Shown: positions 15,471-23,048 of the stretch, in pieces
How positions within the stretch are numbered: the stretch's first letter is position 1
Layout of the letters: each line of letters opens with the position of its first letter
Source: Rhodobacteraceae bacterium UBA6236
GTDB taxonomy: Bacteria > Pseudomonadota > Alphaproteobacteria > Rhodobacterales > Rhodobacteraceae
Direction of reading: 5' to 3'
Length of the DNA: 36,604 bases
Assembly: GCA_002440945.1 (NCBI GenBank)
Contig: DJWG01000021.1
Coordinates: 3,313-39,916, forward strand
Made by a program: the position numbers and the translations under genes
The notes under the pieces: generated by a model
What the model saw: only the letters and a program-made list of their open reading frames with translations
Told to the model about the DNA's origin: nothing
The model's database searches: none

Positions 15471-16273
15471 CACAGGGCCTCGCCCAAGGTCGCGGGCTGG
15501 GGCAGGATCTCGGCCTCGGCGCCGTGGAGCAGAAGGCTCAGGCTGCCGTCATGGCGCTCGCCGATGGCCGAGAAGCTGTCGACCCAGTCGCCGCAGTTGG
15601 CATAGATCAGGCCGTGGTCCTCTTGCAGGCTGGCGATGTGGAAATGGCCGCAGATCACGCCGTCCAGCCCCCGGACCCGCGCCATCCCGACAAGCTGGCG
15701 TTCGTGGATGCGGCGGGAATAGAGGAAGCTGTTGAGCGAGCTCAGAAGGCATTCGATGGTGGATCGAACGTCATCGCGTGTCTGGCCCCGCAGCCAGCGC
15801 AGGCCGTGGTCGATCCGCCGCAGGCAATGGTCGATCCGGCTGCCCATCCGGGTGAAGACGTGGGCGCGGACCAGCCGCGAATCGACCACATCGCCATGCA
15901 GCACCAGATAGCGGCGGCCATCGGCGGCCTCGTGGATCATGTCGGTGATCGGATCGACCGGCAGGCTTCTCGCCTCGGGTGCGCGCTTCGGATCGGGGTC
16001 GTGATTGCCGACCAGATAGACAAGCTGCGCCCCCTCGGTCGCCCGGGCGCGCAGGTGGTCGATCACCGCCTGGTCGGCGCGGCTCCAATGCGGCAGAAGC
16101 GGCTGCCAGAGGTCCAGCACATCGCCCACAAGGATGTAGGTTTCGGCTGGGTTGTCGATCAGGAAGTCCAGCAGACGGTCCGGTCGGCCACCCAGCGCCC
16201 CCAGATGCAGGTCGGACAGGAACAGGGTTCTCAGGGACGGCGCCGATCCAGGCCGGGGGGATGACCGTTCCAT
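15470..16273 (-). CDS. PlcP/LpxH-like metallophosphoesterase
   Basis: A 267-aa calcineurin-type phosphoesterase with the full metal set: FLSDLHLGALGG, LVGDVLDLW, LVGNHD, YLVLHGDVVD and DGVICGHFHIA, ending NCGDWVDSFSAIGERHDGSL. HEAADGRRYLVLHGD and GDWVDS are shared with PlcP, the alphaproteobacterial phospholipase C used in phosphate-starvation lipid remodelling, and with UDP-2,3-diacylglucosamine hydrolase relatives. Which activity it has cannot be decided here. The ATG at 16273 has GGAGTG upstream. It heads the coupled four-gene - strand unit with glycosyltransferases, which favours a membrane-lipid role. Confidence 0.75.
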   Translation of the reverse strand: MERSSPRPGSAPSLRTLFLSDLHLGALGGRPDRLLDFLIDNPAETYILVGDVLDLWQPLLPHWSRADQAVIDHLRARATEGAQLVYLVGNHDPDPKRAPEARSLPVDPITDMIHEAADGRRYLVLHGDVVDSRLVRAHVFTRMGSRIDHCLRRIDHGLRWLRGQTRDDVRSTIECLLSSLNSFLYSRRIHERQLVGMARVRGLDGVICGHFHIASLQEDHGLIYANCGDWVDSFSAIGERHDGSLSLLLHGAEAEILPQPATLGEAL

Positions 16274-16284
16274 GGCACACTCCG

Positions 16285-16298
16285 CACAACTCGTTGTG
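16285..16298. promoter_or_regulatory. 14-bp dyad upstream of the metallophosphoesterase gene
   Basis: CACAAC-TC-GTTGTG is perfectly symmetric apart from the two central bases, and sits directly upstream of the Shine-Dalgarno. It could be an operator for the lipid-gene unit; the regulator is unknown. Confidence 0.35.
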
Positions 16299-16418
16299 AA
16301 GAGAAAGCATGGGGATTGCTACGGTTTCATGTCGGTATTGCTGCAACGGGGCAAAAATCCTCTGGATAGCGGTAGCAAGAACCAGAAATGCGCACCTGTA
16401 GTGGCGAAGGCAGGAAAT

Positions 16419-16468
16419 GAGTATTTGGACAAAGAAGAAACGGCGGCTTCTTCTTTGCCTAAATACTC
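16419..16468. repeat. Inverted pair of the GAGTATTTGG dispersed repeat
   Basis: Two 21-bp copies of the same intergenic repeat face each other (16419-16439 and 16448-16468), with two mismatches and an 8-nt loop. Transcribed in either direction this would form a long stable hairpin. It lies in the 285-nt divergent region between the phosphoesterase and the radical SAM gene; single copies occur at 18910, 27502 and 34544. I see no coding potential here. Confidence 0.8.
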
Positions 16469-16531
16469 ATGCCCGGCCCCGCGTCCCGCGGAGCGGCCGG
16501 ACGGGGGCGCCGTCTTTCATGGATGGCGTTT

Positions 16532-16546
16532 GTTCCTTTTTTGTTC
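16532..16546 (+). promoter_or_regulatory. LexA (SOS) box, GTTC-N7-GTTC
   Basis: GTTC at 16532-16535 and 16543-16546 are separated by exactly seven bases (CTTTTTT). This is the alphaproteobacterial LexA operator form GTTC-N7-GTTC, with the T-rich spacer often seen. It ends 12 nt before the radical SAM start codon, where bound LexA would block transcription. Confidence 0.65.
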
Positions 16547-16558
16547 TAACTTGTCCGA

Positions 16559-17641
16559 ATGCCCCTTCCGCCTCCCGATCCGTTCCTGCGCCTGAAGGCC
16601 CGTGGTGCTGCCTCGAACGGGGCGGGGCGGTTCGAGCCCTATGAGAGCATCCGGGAAAGCGATGGCTGGGACATCCCCGAGGACGAACGGCTGTTGCGGA
16701 CCGAGGTCAGCGAGGAACGGCCGCGCAGCGTGCTGTCGCGCAACACCTCGCCCGATGTGCCGTTCGATCAGTCGCTCAATCCCTATCGCGGCTGCGAACA
16801 TGGCTGCATCTACTGTTTTGCAAGACCCAGCCATGGCTATCTGGGTCTGTCAGGCGGGCTGGATTTCGAAACCCGGCTGGTCGCGCGGCCCACCGCGCCC
16901 GAGGTGCTGGCGCGGGAACTGGGACGGAAAGCCTATGTGCCGAAGGTGCTGGCCATCGGCACCAATACCGACCCCTACCAGCCGATCGAGGCGCGCTACC
17001 GGATCATGCGGCGCGTCCTTCAGGTGCTGTCGGACTGGAATCACCCGGTGGCCATCGTGACCAAGGGCGCGATGATCGAACGCGATGTGGATATCCTTGG
17101 CGACATGGCGCGGCGCGGGCTGGCTTCGGTCGGGATTTCGGTGACGACGCTCGATCCCGCGCTTTCGCGGCGGATGGAGCCGCGGGCGCCGTTGCCGGTG
17201 CGGCGGCTGGCGGCGATGCGGGCTCTGGCAGCTGCGGGGGTGCCGGTGCGGGTCATGGTGGCGCCGGTCGTCCCGGTGCTGACGGATCGGGAACTGGAAC
17301 GGATACTGGAAGCGGCGAAAGAGGCGGGCGCGGGAACGGCAAGCTGGATCCTCCTGCGGTTGCCGCATGAGGTGGCGCCCTTGTTCCGCGACTGGCTGGA
17401 ACGGGTTGAGCCCGGGAAGGCCGCGCATGTCATGAACCGCCTGCGCGAGATGCGGGGCGGGAAGGACTACGACGCCGAATGGGGCCAGCGGATGCGCGGC
17501 AGCGGCCTTCACGCCGACCTGATCGCGCAGCGATTCCGGCTGGCCGTCGCGCGGTTGGGGCTGGATCAGGCGCGGCCAGCCTTGCGGACCGATCTTTTCG
17601 CGCCGCCGCCGCGGGCGGGAGACCAGCTTTCCCTGTTCTGA
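16559..17641 (+). CDS. PA0069-family radical SAM protein
   Basis: A 360-aa radical SAM enzyme with the cluster motif CEHGCIYC (C79, C83, C86) in the setting NPYRGCEHGCIYCFARPSH, and IGTNTDPYQPIE, TKGAMIERD and ISVTTLDPALSRRMEPR downstream. The family resembles spore photoproduct lyase, but no reaction is established. The C-terminus ends DQLSLF. The ATG at 16559 is close behind an SOS box and has no strong Shine-Dalgarno. LexA control would suggest a role in DNA damage or repair, which is inference from the operator. Confidence 0.87.
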   Translation: MPLPPPDPFLRLKARGAASNGAGRFEPYESIRESDGWDIPEDERLLRTEVSEERPRSVLSRNTSPDVPFDQSLNPYRGCEHGCIYCFARPSHGYLGLSGGLDFETRLVARPTAPEVLARELGRKAYVPKVLAIGTNTDPYQPIEARYRIMRRVLQVLSDWNHPVAIVTKGAMIERDVDILGDMARRGLASVGISVTTLDPALSRRMEPRAPLPVRRLAAMRALAAAGVPVRVMVAPVVPVLTDRELERILEAAKEAGAGTASWILLRLPHEVAPLFRDWLERVEPGKAAHVMNRLREMRGGKDYDAEWGQRMRGSGLHADLIAQRFRLAVARLGLDQARPALRTDLFAPPPRAGDQLSLF

Positions 17642-17735
17642 GGTCTGGATCGGCGCTGACGCATGGCGGTCCTGCCTTGCGCGGCGGGGGCGCAGGGACT
17701 AGGTTCAAGGCAACTTAAGATCGGAGGGCGTAGCC

Positions 17736-18851
17736 ATGACGCCCAGGCGTCCAGGTGCTGTGGGCGCGTTCCCGATGATGCCGGTAGAGCCGTCCAGCAC
17801 CAAACAACCGGACCCGGGGCCGCTTTATGCGGCGCTGGATCTGGGAACGAACAGTTGTCGGATGTTGATTGCCCAGCCCCGGGGCAACCAATTCCAGGTG
17901 ATCGACAGCTTTTCGAAATCGGTGGAACTGGGGCAGGGGCTGGAAGCCTCGGGGCGGCTCAGCCGCCCATCGATGGCGCGTACCGTCCAGGCCTTGCAGA
18001 TCTGCCGGCGCAAGCTTGAACAGCACCAGGTGGTGCGGATGCGGCTGGTGGCGACCGAAGCCTGCAGGCGGGCGCGCAACGCCCGCGATTTCCTGCGCTA
18101 TGTGAAGCGGGAAACCGGTCTGCCGCTTGAAATCATCAAGCCCGAGGAAGAGGCGCGGCTGGCGGTGATTTCCTGCGCGCCGCTGGTGTCACCGCGGACG
18201 GAGCAGTTGCTGGTTGTGGACATCGGCGGAGGCTCGACCGAGCTTGTCTGGATCGATCTGTCGGCGGTCGAACCCGAGAACCGGTCGCGCGCCATCATGC
18301 GGCTCCATGCCGGGTTCGACTGCGGCGAAAGCGAAGGACCGGCCGCGAAGGTGGTGGACTGGATTTCCGTGCCGCTGGGGGTGGCGACGCTGAAGGACCA
18401 GTTCGCCGATGTCGAGGATGACGCGGCGCGCTTTGCCTTGATGAGCTGGTATTTCGAAGAGAATCTTTCGGACTTTTCGCCTTACAACGCCAGTCAGCGG
18501 CGCGAGGGGTTCCAGATCATCGGCACCAGCGGCACCGTGACCACCGTGGCGGCAAGCCATCTGGGGCTGAAGCGCTATGACCGCACGAAGGTCGATGGTC
18601 TGGCCATGACGTCGGACCAGATCGACAGCGTGATCCGCGAATATCTGGCGCTGGGGCCGGAAGGGCGGCGCACCGATCCGCGCATCGGACGGGACCGCCA
18701 TTCGCTGATCATGTCCGGCGCCGCGATCCTGCAGGCGCTGATGCGGATCTGGCCCACCGACCGGCTGTCGGTGGCAGACCGGGGTCTGCGCGAAGGGCTG
18801 TTGTATGCGCAGATGTCGGCGGACGGTGTTCTGATGGAAGCGCCGGCGTGA
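17736..18851 (+). CDS. Ppx/GppA phosphatase family protein
   Basis: A 371-aa ASKHA-fold phosphatase with phosphate-1 YAALDLGTNSCRMLIA, phosphate-2 LLVVDIGGGSTELVW and FQIIGTSGTVTTVAASH. Members hydrolyse polyphosphate (Ppx) or pppGpp (GppA); the length, well below the 500 aa of the E. coli enzymes, fits the short alphaproteobacterial type, and substrate preference cannot be told. ATG 17736 has GGAGGG a few bases upstream. It is followed by rlmE 102 nt downstream in the same direction, with one dispersed repeat in between. Confidence 0.88.
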   Translation: MTPRRPGAVGAFPMMPVEPSSTKQPDPGPLYAALDLGTNSCRMLIAQPRGNQFQVIDSFSKSVELGQGLEASGRLSRPSMARTVQALQICRRKLEQHQVVRMRLVATEACRRARNARDFLRYVKRETGLPLEIIKPEEEARLAVISCAPLVSPRTEQLLVVDIGGGSTELVWIDLSAVEPENRSRAIMRLHAGFDCGESEGPAAKVVDWISVPLGVATLKDQFADVEDDAARFALMSWYFEENLSDFSPYNASQRREGFQIIGTSGTVTTVAASHLGLKRYDRTKVDGLAMTSDQIDSVIREYLALGPEGRRTDPRIGRDRHSLIMSGAAILQALMRIWPTDRLSVADRGLREGLLYAQMSADGVLMEAPA

Positions 18852-18909
18852 AGGTGCCGCGCCAGCACACTCGCCCGCCGGTGCCGATTGTGGCAGACTG
18901 CGGGATCTT

Positions 18910-18931
18910 GAGTATTTGGACAAAGAAGAAG
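18910..18931 (+). repeat. Dispersed repeat copy, GAGTATTTGG type
   Basis: A 22-bp copy identical over its first 21 bases to the left arm of the inverted pair at 16419. It lies between ppx/gppA and rlmE, just before the rlmE ribosome-binding region. Confidence 0.75.
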
Positions 18932-18953
18932 TCAGGGAAGCAGGGCAGCCATC

Positions 18954-19715
18954 ATGGCCAAGACGCCGTCAGGTAACACATCGGGCCGGGGCACGCGGGA
19001 TCTGCGGGTCAGGGTCAAGACCGCCAAGGGGCGGAAGCTGTCCTCGACGCTTTGGCTTGAGCGGCAGCTGAACGACCCCTACGTCCAGCGCGCCAAGAAG
19101 GAAGGGTATCGGGGCCGGGCCGCCTACAAGATCCTGGAGCTGGACGACAAGTTCCGCTTCCTCTTGCCGGGGGCCCGGGTGGTTGACCTTGGCTGCGCGC
19201 CGGGGGGCTGGTGCCAGGTGGCGGTCGCGCGCGTCAATGCGCTGGGCGAGAAATCGGGCAAGCGCGTGGGGCGGGTGCTGGGGATCGACCTGCAGGAGGT
19301 GGACCCGATCGCCGGGGCCGAGGTGCACCAGCTGGACTTCCTGTCGGAAGGCGCGGATTTGAAGGTGAAGGACTGGCTTGGTGGCCCTGCGGATGTGGTG
19401 ATGTCGGACATGGCGGCGGCGTCTTCTGGGCACAAGGGGACGGACCACCTGCGGATCATTGCGCTTTGCGAGGCGGCGGCGGAATTTGCCTTTGACGTGC
19501 TGGAGGAGGGCGGCACCTTTGTCGCCAAGGTGCTGGCGGGGGGCGCCGAGAACGAGTTGCAGGCGATCCTGAAGCGCAACTTCGCCAAGGTCGCGAATGT
19601 GAAGCCGCCCGCGAGCCGGTCGGACAGTTCCGAGAAATTCGTGGTGGCGACCGGCTATCGCGGCAGGCAGGCAGAGCCAGAGGAAGCCGCGGTGGACGGG
19701 CTGGACGACGCCTGA
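18954..19715 (+). CDS. rlmE: RlmE, 23S rRNA 2'-O-uridine methyltransferase
   Basis: A 253-aa FtsJ/RrmJ methyltransferase that modifies U2552 (E. coli numbering) in the ribosomal A-loop. The SAM-binding motif is [16 protein letters not shown] and the catalytic K-D-K-E tetrad is complete: K59 (AAYKILEL), D152 (VMSDMAA), K192 (FVAKVLAGG) and E227 ([13 protein letters not shown]). The N-terminus is about 20 residues longer than in E. coli, starting [18 protein letters not shown], as is usual in alphaproteobacteria. Confidence 0.94.
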   Translation: MAKTPSGNTSGRGTRDLRVRVKTAKGRKLSSTLWLERQLNDPYVQRAKKEGYRGRAAYKILELDDKFRFLLPGARVVDLGCAPGGWCQVAVARVNALGEKSGKRVGRVLGIDLQEVDPIAGAEVHQLDFLSEGADLKVKDWLGGPADVVMSDMAAASSGHKGTDHLRIIALCEAAAEFAFDVLEEGGTFVAKVLAGGAENELQAILKRNFAKVANVKPPASRSDSSEKFVVATGYRGRQAEPEEAAVDGLDDA

Positions 19716-19754
19716 TCGGGGCGGGAACCTGACCGGGGCCGGGGCCCGATCAGG
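19711..19754. terminator. Inverted repeat spanning two convergent stop codons
   Basis: CCTGATCGGG (19711-19720) and CCCGATCAGG (19745-19754) pair perfectly around a 24-nt GC-rich loop. Each arm contains a stop codon: the TGA of rlmE and the complement of the TGA of the Hint-domain gene. No T tract follows, so termination is possible but not certain. Confidence 0.45.
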
Positions 19755-20256
19755 GCGTGGTCGAGATCAGCACGCCTTCGACCTGGATCAGCGCCGGTTC
19801 GCCCACATGGAACAGGTAGTAGCTTTGCTGCGTGTCGGTGCTGCGGCTGGCGCCCGGCATGTCCAGAAGGTCGCGCGCGGGCCGGATATAGGTGCCATGT
19901 CCGACCGCGGCATTCAGGCGCTGTTGCGGTGAAATCGTCAGCGGTTGCGACGGGCGACCGGGGCCGAAGGTGCCGGGTTCGATCGTGATGGCGCGGGCAT
20001 CGGGGCAGCCGGAGAGGAAATCCGAATCGAGATGGATCTGGTCGACCCATTTCACCGGCAGGAATTGCCCGGTCGAGGTCTTGACCATGTCGCGGACCCT
20101 GAGGCCCTGCACGGGAAGTTCGCCGAAAGAGGTCGTGACACGGGCGTTCCAGCAGATGCCGGGGAGGGGCCAGAGTTCGGTGTTGCGCTGTCTTGGGGTG
20201 GCAGCCGGATAGCTGCGTGTGCCCCTGGCAGGGCGGACAGACTCGTTTTGTAACAT
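19750..20256 (-). CDS. Small Hint-domain protein with altered motif
   Basis: A 168-aa protein whose residues 34 to about 150 look like a Hint (Hedgehog/intein) domain: ICWNARVTTSFGELPVQGLR with the nucleophile-position Cys35, VRDMVKT, VKWVDQI, and FGPGRPSQPLTISPQQRLNA. In active domains the last motif reads SPQH, the block-B histidine; here it is Gln112. The C-terminus ends at VEGVLISTTP soon after YYLFHV, shorter than the usual Hint_2 ending. Autoprocessing is therefore doubtful. Relatives are often C-terminal parts of large secreted repeat proteins, but this one stands alone with no signal peptide. ATG 20256 is preceded by a modest GACGAG. Confidence 0.6.
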   Translation of the reverse strand: MLQNESVRPARGTRSYPAATPRQRNTELWPLPGICWNARVTTSFGELPVQGLRVRDMVKTSTGQFLPVKWVDQIHLDSDFLSGCPDARAITIEPGTFGPGRPSQPLTISPQQRLNAAVGHGTYIRPARDLLDMPGASRSTDTQQSYYLFHVGEPALIQVEGVLISTTP

Positions 20257-20714
20257 TTACTCGTCCACTCGAACTGGAAAAGGACAACACGCGGGGCTTC
20301 CCGATGCATCGTCGACAACTGGCTAACGTGCCGGTCGGCTCCATGTTCCCGGACCGGCTGATAAGAGGATCGGGGAACTTGGACCCTTGTGCAAGATGGC
20401 GCGGGAAAGCGGACGGGTTCTCTGCGGCGCGGCCAGTGGTCAGGCGTCATGCAGATCGCGACAATTCTTGGAAAATCGACCGCAGCCTTTCGGAAATGCA
20501 AAGGTGGGGAGTGCTGGTCTGGACAGTCGGATTGCGGCCAGTCGATTGTCGCTGCAATGCGTGGCCGTGTCCTTGGAATGATCAAATTCCGGCGAGAGTG
20601 TGCGCCCGAGCGGTTTCAAGGACTTTGGCTTTCGCGGACCGGATTCGTTTCGACATCGGCGACAGCGCCATACCAATGGCGGTTCGGCACCATCCCGATG
20701 GACTGCGATTCGGC
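20257..20714. other. 458-nt stretch with no convincing gene
   Basis: The region between the Hint gene and the FAD oxidase is noticeably less GC-rich than its flanks. Reading frames on both strands show no recognisable domain, no good ribosome-binding site and poor codon bias. It could hold the Hint gene promoter and decayed coding sequence. I recognise no RNA, repeat or mobile element in it. Confidence 0.4.
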
Positions 20715-22094
20715 CTAGCGCCCAGTCAGTCGGTTGGCGACGGCCGCGAGCTTCGATGCGCCGTGGCCCTTGGCTTCGGACCGGTCGGCGAGGCCGTAAA
20801 GACCATACATGCTGCTGACGCCCAGCCAGCGGAGCGGCTCGGGTTCCCAGCGGCGGACGCGGCGGTTGACCCAGGCCAGGCGCGTCAGGTCGCTGTCGTC
20901 ACCCAAGGCAAGCGCGGCGAGGGTGCGCCCCGCGAGGTTCGAAGTCGAGACGCCGGTGCCCACATATCCGCCGGCCCAGCCCAGACGTGTCGCGGGATCA
21001 AGGCCCACCGTCGCGCACCAGTCGCGCGGGACGCCCAGGACACCGCACCAGGCATGGTCGATGCGGAAGGGCCGGGTGGCGGGGAAATGCCGGTAAAGGA
21101 TCGTCGTCAGCCGCCGGATGGTTTCCGCGTCCGGTTCGCCGTTGGTGTCGGTCCGCGATCCGATCCGGTAGGGCACGCCGCGCCCGCCAACGGCGATGCG
21201 GCCTTCGCGGGTGCGCTGGCAGTAGCAATAGGCATGGTTGAAGTCGCCAAGGATTTCATGGTTGCTCCAGCCGATTTCGTTCCAGACTTCGGGCGGCAAC
21301 GGTTCGGTCACGATCTGGGCCGAGTTCAGCGGCAGCCAGTCGCGGCCATGGCCCGGAAGGGTAGCGGTGAAGCCTTCGGTGCAGCGCAGGACGGTCCGGG
21401 CGCGGATGGTGCCGCGCCGCGTGGTGACACGGCCCGGGGCGATGCCGGTCACTTCGGTGTCTTCAACAACCCGGACGCCCCGCGCCTCGACGGCGGCCGC
21501 GAGGCCGCGCACCAGTTTCGCGGGCTGGATGCGGGCGACGTTCGACACGATCATGCCGCCCAGCGTGCCGGGGATGTTGACACGGGCGCGGGCTTCCTGG
21601 CCGGGGATCATCCAGATGCGGTCGCCCTCGCCCCAGTCGCGGCGGTGATCGGCCTCGGCCGAGAGGCGGGCCAGTTGCGCGGGGTTTGTCGCGACGACCA
21701 GTTCATCGGTGCGGCGGATGTCGGCGTCGATGCCTTCGGCCTCGGCCACGCGGATCACTTCGTCCACGGTGCCGGTCAGGGCGCGGACCAGGCCGCGCAC
21801 CGCGTCGGGGGTTGAGGTCGCAAGGTATTTTTCATGGCTCCAGGCGAAACCGCCCGTGAGCCAGCCGCCGTTCCGACCCGAGGCGCCGAAACCCGCGAAG
21901 GATTTCTCAACGATCAGGATATCAAGATCGGGCCGGGCCTCTTTCAGATACCAGGCGGTCCATAGCCCGGTATAGCCCGCGCCGATGATGCAGACATCCG
22001 CCGTGGTGTCGCCCGGCAAGGGCGCGCGGGCGGCGGGCAGGCCGCCCATGTCGGCATACCAGAAGGAGACATCACCGGTGCGGGCAGGGGTCAT
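20715..22094 (-). CDS. FAD-dependent amine/amino-acid oxidoreductase (DAO family)
   Basis: A 459-aa D-amino-acid-oxidase-fold enzyme. The FAD-binding motif is DVCIIGAGYTGLWTAWYL, followed by FAGFGASGRNGGW, the motif shared with gamma-glutamylputrescine oxidase (PuuB). The C-terminal AGGYVGTGVSTSNLAGRTLA closes the flavin site. The N-terminus (SFWYADMGG) also resembles putative aminophosphonate oxidoreductases, but it lies far from the phn genes. The likely reaction is oxidative deamination of a small amine or amino acid; the substrate is unknown. It is transcribed as a single gene on the minus strand; ATG 22094 lacks a strong Shine-Dalgarno. Confidence 0.8.
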   Translation of the reverse strand: MTPARTGDVSFWYADMGGLPAARAPLPGDTTADVCIIGAGYTGLWTAWYLKEARPDLDILIVEKSFAGFGASGRNGGWLTGGFAWSHEKYLATSTPDAVRGLVRALTGTVDEVIRVAEAEGIDADIRRTDELVVATNPAQLARLSAEADHRRDWGEGDRIWMIPGQEARARVNIPGTLGGMIVSNVARIQPAKLVRGLAAAVEARGVRVVEDTEVTGIAPGRVTTRRGTIRARTVLRCTEGFTATLPGHGRDWLPLNSAQIVTEPLPPEVWNEIGWSNHEILGDFNHAYCYCQRTREGRIAVGGRGVPYRIGSRTDTNGEPDAETIRRLTTILYRHFPATRPFRIDHAWCGVLGVPRDWCATVGLDPATRLGWAGGYVGTGVSTSNLAGRTLAALALGDDSDLTRLAWVNRRVRRWEPEPLRWLGVSSMYGLYGLADRSEAKGHGASKLAAVANRLTGR

Positions 22095-22161
22095 GGCGAC
22101 TCCGTAAGGTGGGGGTGCTTGACCAGAGTGGACGCTGACGCGCCCGTGATCAAACGCGAAA

Positions 22162-22182
22162 CGCCGCCCGGGTGGGGCGGCG
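22162..22182. terminator. Stem-loop after the DUF882 gene
   Basis: CGCCGCCC (22162-22169) pairs with GGGCGGCG (22175-22182) around a 5-nt loop. On the minus strand it is followed by TTTCG, 25 nt after the DUF882 stop codon, so it probably ends that transcript. Confidence 0.6.
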
Positions 22183-22206
22183 CTTTCACATCGGGAAGGC
22201 CAGGGA

Positions 22207-22776
22207 TCAGCCGCCCCAGTGGCGGATCGGTCCGCAGTCCATATGGACGAAATTCGACCGCGAATATTTTCCGACGCCGCCGGCCGAACAGGCCGAAGCC
22301 GCCTTGTAGATCTGCGACACCGAACGCGACTGAAGCCGCAGGTCAGCCGCCTGACCCTTCATGTGGAGCGAGTTGCGCGCCACGCCGCGGGAATTCGACC
22401 GCAGCATCGCATTGGTCTTCGGCGTGCGGTAGCCCGACAAGAGCATGTAGGGTTCGTTCACGTCCATCAGCCGGTGCGAGGCGGCGGCGATGTCGATGGT
22501 GCGGGCATCCATCTTCGTCACTTCGTCCGAGCGCCAGTCGCGCATGAAGTAATTGATTTCCTTCAGGGCTTCCTTCACATAGTCGCCCTCGATCCAATAG
22601 ATCGTATCGAGCATCTCGCCGGTGCGTCCCGAATACATGCGGATGCGGCGAATGTCGCCCGCGCCGCGAAGGAACCCGAATGCGTTGGAGTACGTTGGGG
22701 CCGCAACAACTGCCGTTGCTGCGAACACGCCCAAGATTCCACGCCGCGAAATGCCGCTTGCCGCTTTGCCTGTCAT
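22207..22776 (-). CDS. DUF882 / MepK-like murein endopeptidase, Tat-exported
   Basis: A 189-aa protein with a twin-arginine-type signal (ISRRGILGVFAATAVVAAP) and the peptidase M15-like domain of the DUF882/YcbK family. Zinc ligands are visible: SLHMKGQAADLRL (HxxxxxxD) and NFVHMDCGPIRHWGG (VHMD). E. coli MepK cleaves 3-3 (mDap-mDap) cross-links made by L,D-transpeptidases. The frame is open up to 22884, but the ATG at 22776 gives a normal signal peptide. It is divergent from a YcbB-like L,D-transpeptidase, the same partner it has in E. coli, which supports the assignment. Confidence 0.85.
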   Translation of the reverse strand: MTGKAASGISRRGILGVFAATAVVAAPTYSNAFGFLRGAGDIRRIRMYSGRTGEMLDTIYWIEGDYVKEALKEINYFMRDWRSDEVTKMDARTIDIAAASHRLMDVNEPYMLLSGYRTPKTNAMLRSNSRGVARNSLHMKGQAADLRLQSRSVSQIYKAASACSAGGVGKYSRSNFVHMDCGPIRHWGG

Positions 22777-23015
22777 GATGCGCCTGTCCCGTCGCCTTCT
22801 GCCCGCCTTTTCGGAGGCTTGTTGTCGATGTTTGTCCCCAAGTGCGCCGGACTTATCGCACAGCCATTGTGCGTCGCCAACCACCGATTTGTTGCCTCTC
22901 TGGAAATCCTGTCATCATCGGCAGGAATTTGCTGAAATCACGCTGCCGTGAACGAGCGTGAGTTTTCTGCGGCGATAGTTGCAGAAGCGCCACTCTGCCC
23001 GCGTGGGGAGGTGAA

Positions 23016-23048
23016 ATGCCTTGTGGACTCAACCGGGACTTTCCATGA
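23016..23048 (+). other. Possible 10-codon leader ORF before the L,D-transpeptidase
   Basis: GGGGAGGTG (23005-23013), the best ribosome-binding site in this region, lies just before ATG 23016. That frame encodes MPCGLNRDFP and stops at TGA 23046-23048, overlapping the in-frame L,D-transpeptidase ATG 23045 as ATGA. It may be a coupling leader. Alternatively, the same ribosome-binding site serves a TTG start at 23021, in frame with the large gene. Confidence 0.3.

Noticed and set aside
13980..15605. A 541-codon open frame on the plus strand
   Set aside because: Antisense to the DedA-like and GT21-like genes; low-complexity composition and no domain.
16274..16400. A possible Pho box upstream of the PlcP-like gene (CCGACAT-GAAA-CCGTAGC on the minus strand)
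   Set aside because: Only the first three bases and the spacing agree between the halves; too weak to claim phosphate control.
16152..16595. A 147-codon plus-strand frame over the divergent region before the radical SAM gene
   Set aside because: It runs through the inverted repeat and the SOS box, has no ribosome-binding site and no domain.
20193..21815. A 540-codon open frame on the plus strand
   Set aside because: Antisense to the FAD oxidase, which has clear motifs; the frame shows no family resemblance.
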